From Xylona heveae TC161 (lineage: Eukaryota; Ascomycota; Xylonomycetes; Xylonales; Xylonaceae): a stretch of DNA of 64,000 nt. Positions within the stretch are counted from its first letter, which is position 1. Every line of letters begins with the position of its first letter. This document shows, piece after piece, positions 56,743-64,000 of the stretch. The notes beneath the pieces were generated by a model that worked only from the letters and a program-made list of their open reading frames with translations, was not told the DNA's origin and searched no databases. The stretch spans positions 1,054,001 to 1,118,000 of the forward strand of contig NW_017264197.1 in the NCBI RefSeq assembly GCF_001619985.1. Reading direction: 5' to 3'. The translations under genes and the position numbers were made by a program.

Positions 56743-58696
56743 ATGACGACGACATTGCATTCCATAGCTACTGCGCCGACGGCAGGAGTGATCAAACTCA
56801 CCAATTGCTTTCTGATCAAAGGCGACGAATTAGCGGCCGAGGATCTCTGGATCAGTTCCCGTACCGGCAAGATTCTCGACGGTCAAGACACCTTTTATGG
56901 CGGCCAGACGTTGCCGGACGCCACTGTTGACCTGGGCGGGCGGATCGTCTCTCCCGGGTTCATTGACGTGCAGCTTAACGGCGCATTTGGCTTTGACTTT
57001 TCCGTCGTGCCAGAGGACTTGGAGCATTATTCCCAGGGCGTTCGACGCGTGGGGCAAGGTCTCATCAAGACGGGGGTGACATCGTATCTACCAACGCTAA
57101 CGAGCCAGCGCAGCGAGGTGTATCATAAGGTAGGATGCGCAACAATGTTCAATGATTTTCTTTATCCTTTAACCGCTGTGTTAACTGTCTATGAAATCTG
57201 ATCGGTGTATCAATCGTTTTCACTTCGTTGCATCGCATGCTCTTTTGCTCCCCTCTCCCTCTCGCAACCCACCATTGCGCTCCCTCCACATATTTCCTTC
57301 GTTCAAACCTTAACCCTAAACTACCAAGACTGACGGCCCTCCCATCCAGACCCTTCGATATCTCGGCCCATCAGGCGGAGCACGCCGTGCAGAAGACGGG
57401 TCCGAATCACTCGGCGCCCACTGCGAAGGTCCGTTTATCAGTCCCGGCAAACATGGCATCCACAGTCGGGACGTGCTACTCTCCGCGCCACGCGGGTTTC
57501 CCGATCTCGTGGAATGCTACGGCAAGAGCAACCTGGGCGATGCTGCTCCAATCCGTGACAACGACGACGACCCTTTTGCCGCGCCCCTGCCGATCAAGAT
57601 GATCACTGCTGCTCCCGAAGTTGGTCGCATCGCAGCCGCCATTCCCGAAATCACCTCGCGCAACATCATCTACTCGATTGGCCATTCCGAAGCAACGTTT
57701 GAAGAGGCCACTGCCGCTGTCGAGGCCGGCGCGACCATGATCACGCATCTCTTCAATGCCATGCGACCGTTGCATCATCGCAACCCAGGCATTTTTGGCG
57801 TCCTCGGTCGCAAGCCCGAGCCAGCAAGCACGAATACCACGAGTGCATCAGCATTATCATCATTATCATCTTCTCAACCTGGAGGCGCCGCCACTACCAA
57901 GAAGCAAAAGGGAGGTACAGCCGCAGGACCCCCCTATTTCGGCATCATTGCAGACGGCCAGCACTTGCATCCCACGACGGTCAAGATTGCGTATAATGCG
58001 CACCCAGATGGTTTTATCCTCGTTACGGATGCGACGCCGCTGGTTGGTCTGCCGGATGGGTTGTACGATGCTACGAATGGCATGCGCATTTTGAAACGCG
58101 GTATCGCAGTGACGTCGGAGGACTCGAAGACCATTGCGGGGAGGTATGTTGCTGCCCTTGATCCTGATCCCCAGTCACTCTTCGTTCAAAAGCACAATTA
58201 TCATTTTATCATTTTATCATTTCATCATATTTCATTTCTATACTAAATACCCGCCAGCTCCATAACCCTAATCGAATGCGCCACCAATTTCCTCAACTGG
58301 ACTGGCTCTTCGCTCCCACAGACCATCAAAACAATCACGTTGACACCCGCAAAGATGCTCGGACTCGGCAACGTCAAAGGCACGCTCGAGAGCGGCGCCG
58401 ACGCGGACCTTGTTGTCCTCCGAGTCGTCGACGCCGCCGATGGCGCAGTGGCATCGACTGGTATCGGCGAGCCTGATACCTCTTCGTCCCAGGACCTTGG
58501 CGACAAGGCTCCTGATACAGCAGGCAACGGTCTAGGTGTCCCAGAAAGTCAACGCCAAGGGCGACGAAAGAGCGAAAGCGCAATCCCCGGTCTCGGACCC
58601 ACAGAAGAACACCGATATACAGGTCGGAAAATTGTGCTTGATCAGGTATGGAAGTTTGGGAGAAAGGTATTTGATCGGGCGGATTGTAAAGAGTAA
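56743..58696 (+). CDS. dac1: N-acetylglucosamine-6-phosphate deacetylase
   Basis: Cytosolic amidohydrolase that turns GlcNAc-6-phosphate into glucosamine-6-phosphate and acetate. Exons 56743-57129, 57350-58143, 58258-58696 (539 aa), introns 220 and 114 nt, phases 0 and 2. Motifs in order: [47 protein letters not shown] with metal ligand Glu 155, [14 protein letters not shown] with His 241, [17 protein letters not shown] with His 262, and [17 protein letters not shown] with catalytic Asp 356; then [20 protein letters not shown]. All key residues are present. The protein is about 100 residues longer than usual because of a Ser/Ala/Lys insert after FGVLGRKP and a Ser/Gly/Asp-rich stretch near the C-terminus. 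The first in-frame ATG is used. Its neighbour, the GH3-GNAT gene, is divergent. Confidence 0.95.
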
Positions 58697-59156
58697 TTGT
58701 TTGTTTCATTTGTTTATTTCTATTATTTGCTTATTTTTTTTTTTTTTTTTATTTGTTCAGTCATTCAGTATTTTCTTTTTATTACTGTATTTATTGATGA
58801 GATACGAGTTCGAAGCTGATGCAAGCGGTGTCAATATGTCATATATCAAGTAATTTGTATGGCTATACCTTGACATACTTTATCTAACGTAGAAACTTGG
58901 GACTGGGTGGGCGTAGGCCATGGATATTCTATAGTCAAACACTTTTTCATTTTATGGATGTATCCAAACTCGTAAGCATTGATCCTGCCTTGTAGAAGAA
59001 TTGTAAATTATTTTGGATAATGTCTAGACTATCCTCTAGATCTATCATGAGTGGTATATAGAAGAAAATGGCCAGACCCTTTTCCTGTGAATCCAAAATT
59101 CACATCGATGCTGGATTTCGAGAACCTAAGAATACGTTGGAGACATCCTACAACTT
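58697..59156. other. Spacer between convergent genes
   Basis: 460 bp of 3' flanking DNA, AT-rich, with a T17 run at 58734-58750. No gene seen. Confidence 0.5.
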
Positions 59157-60905
59157 CTACAACCTTGGTCGGTGGTCACCCCGCCAGCCTGCATCTTCGG
59201 CAATGAGTTCGGCGGCGCGCTCGCCGACAGCCAAGACGGTCAACATGGGATTGATAGTAGTCATTTCAGGAAAGACGCCGGCGTCAGCAATGCGTATTCC
59301 CTGGAGACCAGCCACCTTGAGCTTGCAGTCGACGACCGCCAGCGGGTCCCTTTCAGGATCGCCCATCTTGGTGGTGCCTGCAGGGTGGTAGACAGTGTGA
59401 GCGACCTTGCGGCCGTAGTAGCTGAGGTCCTCATCGGACTGAACTTTTGGACCGGGCGCAACTTCGCGCTTGATCCAGCTCTTGAAGGGTTCTTGCTGGG
59501 CCACGCGACGCGCTGCTTTGAGACCGGCAACGACGGTGGCCGCGTCGTAGCCTTCTGGGTCGGTAAAGTAACGGAAATCAAGCGCCGGCTTGACGGTGGG
59601 ATCGGCCGACGTCAGAAATAGTCGTCCACGGCTTCGAGGACGGGGGATGTTCGGTGTCATGCAGAACGCGTCAATTGGGGCTTCATACCCCATTCTATAG
59701 CGTGTTAAAATTGTATCATTCTTTTTCGAGGAAGATACAGGCTTACCTTGATGTGTTGAGGGCAAACGGAATCTGGTAGCAGTGCATCATCATGTCGGCA
59801 ATATCTCCATCGCCGCCAGCAGCGTTGGGAATCTCTCGACGGAGGAAGATGCCGGCGTCAGAATCCATAGTGGTTTGGTTCGGCGGTACGGGGCGGTTCA
59901 ACTCCCACATGATAATACTCTCAGGATGATCGAGCAAGTTCTCGCCCACGCCGGGAATGTCCTTGACTACAGGAATACCGAGATCAGAAAGTTGAGTTCT
60001 GGGGCCTAATCCAGATAAAAGCATCAAGCGCGGCGTATCCACGGCGCCTGCGCAGAGAATTGTTTCTGACTTGGCCTTGAGGGTGCGCTTTTCACCGCTC
60101 TGCAGCGTCAGGTCGACTCCAGTAACACGGTCATGTCGGACGTTAATTCTATTAACCCACGCATTGGTGAGGACTGTCAAATTCTCTCGTTTCTCAGCTC
60201 CGCCTAGGATCGGGTGGATATATGCGACACTGGCGCTGCTTCGGCGGCCATCGTCGGGATTGTACGAAACGGAGAAAAAGCCAACACCTTGCTTGAGAGC
60301 CCCTATGTCGCGGATTTCCTTGTTGAAATCGTGGATGACGGGGATATCGAGCGCGGCGGAGCAAGCCTCGACCCAGTCGAGACACAGCTGATTCCGGTGA
60401 CGCTCGTGCACCGGCTGAACAGTGTTGCGCAGGTTATCTAAGACACGAGTAAAGGTCTTGAAAGACCAGCCGTAGCAGCCCTGAGCCTCCCATCGCTTGC
60501 AGTCATACTCAAAGGGGCGGAAAGAGATGAGAGTATTGTGCGAAGAGCAACCCCCAAGGACCTTGGCTCGAGAATGACGGATATGCGAGTTGCCTTGATG
60601 GTGTCGGTCAGCTTGAAATCCAACTGTAGACGGCCATTTTTACCAAAGGCTCAATACTCACCCATTGGCTGCTCGGTAGTGGGATAGTCATAGTCCAGCT
60701 CACCACCCAAAAGGTTGAGCCAATCCTTAAGCAGCAGCACGCGGTCGTCCATGTAGTCGCTGGGACCAGCCTCAATCAAGAGTATCCTCTTGTCAGGCAG
60801 GTATTCGGACAGACGACTTGCAATGACACAACCGGCTGTGCCGCCGCCAACAATGACATAGTCAAAGGCGTCGACAAGCGCAGGATCGAGACGGGTGGTG
60901 GTCAT
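59157..60905 (-). CDS. GMC flavoenzyme, choline oxidase/dehydrogenase type
   Basis: FAD enzyme predicted to oxidise choline to betaine aldehyde (and perhaps on to glycine betaine). Exons 60905-60662, 60593-59747, 59694-59157 (542 aa), introns 68 and 52 nt, GT-AG. The Rossmann motif [19 protein letters not shown] starts near residue 14; GMC signature 1 is in [20 protein letters not shown], signature 2 in [16 protein letters not shown]. The C-terminus has [12 protein letters not shown], the active-site His, and [20 protein letters not shown] with the Asn. The [11 protein letters not shown] wording is what I know from fungal choline oxidases, and the divergent betaine aldehyde dehydrogenase next door strongly supports the substrate. 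There is no signal peptide; the location is probably cytosolic or peroxisomal (the C-terminal residues HRPRL are not a clear SKL-type signal). Confidence 0.9.
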
Positions 60906-61883
60906 CTTGTTGAAAGAGAGAGGCCGTGGTGTTGAACGTAGACCTCGTTGTTCAATGATTCAGTGAACCAGAATTGTGAAGGGAAAAGAGTGTGTTCAAA
61001 AGAAAGTCGGGTGAGAACGCGGGGCTTATACGAAAGTAGTGACGGATCCTGCATCGTCTCAGCCCCACGCGCACACCTGTATCTTACTGTACTACATTAG
61101 TGAGTATTGGCAGTCTTTTTCTTTTGATGCTATTGAGACTATATTGATAAGCTAGGTGGGCTATTCTATGAACATTGCAGAGTTCTGTGTGCAAGCTATA
61201 CTGAACTTGATATGTCCAAGATCCATTCAGCATCCTTGCCTTGTGTGGATTCTCCATTATATTCCTATTGCGCCCTCTCAAAAATTTCACAAAAATAATA
61301 CGCAATAAATCTTTTTCTTGTGCCAAAATGTGTGTACAAAATGTCATGCCAAGAGCTTTTAATGAACGAAACCGGCAGAGCCCTGAGGGGCAGTCTTAAC
61401 CCTAACGGGTAAAGTGATCCCGCGCCCTCCGCACCTGTCCCCAGTATGATGTATGGACACTGTAATTCCTGCAAACCCCAAGGGCCATACCACGCAAACA
61501 GTTACTCTGGTCTATAGTTTACGAGTATCCTTTTTCATTCTCCATTGCTAATAGTCACGTAGAAGCCGCGCCACAGTATTTCAGCGCTCAAGTGGCACAT
61601 TGTAAAGGCGGACTCCGTTCCGCGCCGTTTGTGGCATTACGTATTTCCGTACCGTGGGGCCTCGGCATTTATACTACTACTAGACCAACGCTAAACCCTA
61701 CCAGGAAAACTAGTCCTTATCGATAAGACATCTCCCGTCACTGCAAATTCGTCATCCCGAGTCCGTAGAGAAACTTACCCAACCCTTCAACAACCTTACG
61801 TTTATCCAGCTCTTTCAAAGGCCTCAACTTGGTGAACACCATCGATCGATTCAACATCATTCGGCATCAATCACCAGCCAAAC
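60906..61883. promoter_or_regulatory. Bidirectional promoter of the choline catabolic pair
   Basis: 978 bp between the outward-facing flavoenzyme and aldehyde dehydrogenase starts. It includes the double GATA palindrome at 61716-61727 listed separately. The right end (61780-61880) is C/T-rich as in fungal core promoters. Confidence 0.6.
61716..61727. promoter_or_regulatory. Palindromic double GATA site
   Basis: The 12-mer cttatcgataag is its own reverse complement and contains GATAAG on each strand. GATA factors such as AreA (nitrogen) bind HGATAR and prefer paired sites. It lies 157 bp upstream of the aldehyde dehydrogenase ATG. Binding is inferred, not shown. Confidence 0.5.
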
Positions 61884-63628
61884 ATGACCGTCTACCCTCC
61901 ACGACAGCTCTACTACGACGGCAAGGTCCAGGCCGCATCATCAGGCAAAGCCTTCCAGTCCATTGACCCGTCCAACGCAACGCCCATTTGCGACATCCAA
62001 GTCGCATCACACGCCGACGTCGACGCAGCAATTGACTCGGCGAAGCGTGCATTCCCATCATGGTCCGCGACTCCACCGATCCAGCGAGCGCGCATTCTGC
62101 AGCGCGCCGCACAGCTGCTGCGGGAGCACAACGACGAGATTGCGCGCGACGAGACCCGCGACACGGGCAAAGCATACTCTGAGACGAGCACAGTAGACGT
62201 ACTGTCCGGCGCAGACACAGTCGAATACTACGCCAATCTAGTCGGCGGAGGCGGACTTAACGGCGAAACTACCCAGTTGCGTGAAGACGCGTGGGTGTAC
62301 ACGAAAAAGGAAGCACTGGGCGTATGTGCAGGGATCGGAGCATGGAACTATCCAATCCAAATGTATTCACGCCCTTTCCTTTATATCCTTACATTTTCCC
62401 CATCCCATCTTCTGACTTGACACTGACACCGATCTATAGAGCACTGTGGAAATCCGGCCCATGTCTCGCCGCAGGAAACACCATGGTCTACAAGCCCAGC
62501 GAATTCACCCCTCTCCACGGCGAAACTTTGGCCAAGATATACACCGAGGCCGGTCTCCCCGCCGGCGTATTCAACGTCATTCAGGGCGCAGGCGACGTAG
62601 GCAGCTATCTCACTTCTCACCCAGGCATTGCCAAGGTGTCATTCACAGGCCAAGTATCGACTGGCCAGAAAGTAGCTGGGTCTGCCGCTGGAGGGATGAA
62701 ATACGTGACGATGGAACTCGGCGGTAAAAGCCCTGTGCTCATCTTACCGGACACGAATCTCGAGAATGCCGTCGACGGCGCGATGATGGCAAACTTTTAT
62801 AGTACAGGCCAAGTCTGCACGAACGGCACCCGCGTGTTTGTTCCCCACTCGCTCAAGGCGCCGTTTGAGAAGCGCCTCGTTGAGAAAATGGACCATGTGC
62901 GCGCGGGACATCTCATGGATCCGAACACCAATTTTGGGCCCCTCGTGAGCAAGGTCCATTATGACAAGGTCGCCAAGTACATCTGGCATGGCATCAAGGT
63001 CGATCAGGCCAAGTTGCTGTATGGTGGGAATTTGGGGGAGTCTAGATCTGGTGACAGCAACACCCCCATCCTCCCTCTCCCGCAGAACCTCCCTGCCGAG
63101 CTACACTCTGGCTACTGGATCCCGCCTACCGTCTTTACCGACTGCACCGACGACATGCTCATCTGCCGCGACGAAATCTTTGGGCCCGTCATGAGCATAC
63201 TATACTATGATGACCGGGCCTCTTCTCCCTCTTCTTCTAATCCCTCTTCCTCATCTCCATCTAATCCTGCCCCGGCCCACGGGACGTCATCTGATCATCA
63301 TAACTCCTCATCTCGGGCCCCCGTCCTCGCCGACCGAGTCCTAGATTCGCTGGTCCGGCGCGCAAACAACACCCCCTTGGGTCTCGCGGCGGGCGTATTC
63401 ACGCAGGACATCAACCTCGCGCACAAAATCACGTCCCGGCTCGAAGCGGGCATCACGTGGATCAACACGTGGGGCGAGAGCCCCGCGGAGATGAGCGTCG
63501 GGGGCTGGAAACTGTCCGGCCTAGGTGTAGAAAATGGGCGGCAGGGAATCGATGCGTGGACGCGGAATAAGAGCACGTTGGTGGATATGGCAAGCAGCGG
63601 GGTGCAGACTGTGTTTGCGAAGATTTGA
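61884..63628 (+). CDS. Betaine aldehyde dehydrogenase-type NAD(P)-dependent enzyme
   Basis: Aldehyde dehydrogenase expected to convert betaine aldehyde to glycine betaine. Exons 61884-62362 and 62440-63628, intron 77 nt, phase 2 (555 aa). Motifs: [20 protein letters not shown] across the join, [46 protein letters not shown] with Glu 252, [16 protein letters not shown] with catalytic Cys 286, [14 protein letters not shown] and the terminal [17 protein letters not shown] plus [20 protein letters not shown]. The CTNGTRVFV form is typical of betaine aldehyde dehydrogenases. A Ser/Pro/His insert of about 38 residues follows ILYYDDRA and is absent from usual family members of about 490-500 aa; it falls in a surface loop before the conserved end. 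Divergent partner of the choline flavoenzyme. Confidence 0.95.
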
Positions 63629-64000
63629 TTTTACATTTGATTTTACATTTGATTTACATTTGATTTGCATACCTTGCCTACCCTACGTGCCTTACGGACC
63701 TGAGATCGTACGTAGGTACCTTGGATGAATCGAGTAGTTTATTAAGCAAAAAGTGCGGGCGTACATAAAGAAGAGGCTGACGGGACTACTGTGTGGCGGA
63801 AAAGTTACAGGATATGATTGAGCTACGCTAGACGACTAGGCTTTTCCAGAATGATTCATTGTCATTGGTAAAAGGTACTATTATTCACAAATGAAGTGAA
63901 GATATAAAAAATATGGAAAAATAGTTTCCAAATGAAATGGGGAAAAAGAAAAAAAAACGGGAAAAGAAACGTGAAGGAATCATCAAAATACATTAATTCA
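63629..64000. other. Right-edge spacer with short T-rich repeats
   Basis: Just past the stop, tttgattttacat-type units occur three to four times (63626-63668) in the presumed 3' UTR. The remainder is AT-rich with no gene visible before the window ends. Confidence 0.55.

Noticed and set aside
1-64000. CRISPR arrays, operon-type organisation, rRNA genes, transposons
   Set aside because: No regularly spaced repeats, no rRNA-like sequence and no transposase, integrase or reverse-transcriptase motifs were recognised on either strand.

Overview
The window is nuclear DNA of a filamentous ascomycete (Pezizomycotina; gene content and protein flavour point to Eurotiomycetes, but the species cannot be named from sequence alone). 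Evidence: short GT-AG introns (about 50-220 nt) in most genes, compact spacing, typical fungal families (COP9 subunit CSN6, NRPS-like A-T-R reductase, fungal rhodopsin-domain receptor, Ndt80-family factor, GH3-GNAT enzyme, TPR-CHAT protein), CT-rich promoters and microsatellite-rich 3' regions. I see 22 protein-coding loci with reasonable support (two of them, at 7.7 kb and 37.8 kb, only moderately supported), one doubtful ORF, no rRNA, no convincing tRNA, no CRISPR and no recognisable transposon.

Layout. 0.6-13.3 kb is mostly housekeeping: RNA polymerase III subunit RPC31 and a proteasome-chaperone HSM3-like gene share a divergent promoter; then CSN6, a small fungal gene that looks frame-broken, an SRPK-like kinase and an Mpv17/Sym1 membrane protein. 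13.3-15.5 kb is a microsatellite-rich spacer, followed by a 592-residue uncharacterised protein and a ZIP zinc transporter. 22.2-28.7 kb holds a head-to-head pair: an uncharacterised 350-residue protein and a 1334-residue TPR-CHAT (caspase-like) protein; this is the best candidate here for an undescribed system. 29.9-43.8 kb is accessory and may be a small biosynthetic cluster: secreted nucleoside-permease-like (NUP) protein, MFS transporter, seven-TM rhodopsin-domain protein, a hypothetical protein, an NRPS-like adenylation-thiolation-reductase and a SnoaL/NTF2-like protein. 44.5-47.6 kb is a 1005-residue very acidic protein.

48.9-58.7 kb links an Ndt80/PhoG-type regulator (XprG/VIB-1/RON1 class), a GH3 beta-N-acetylglucosaminidase-like GNAT fusion and GlcNAc-6-phosphate deacetylase. 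This resembles part of the fungal GlcNAc catabolic cluster; deaminase, kinase and a sure sugar transporter are not in the window. 59.2-63.6 kb is a divergent choline-to-glycine-betaine pair (GMC choline oxidase-type flavoenzyme and betaine aldehyde dehydrogenase) around a shared promoter carrying a palindromic double GATA site. Functions are assigned by recognising motifs and family patterns; no database search was run. Exon joins were worked out by hand from splice signals, reading phase and family continuity.
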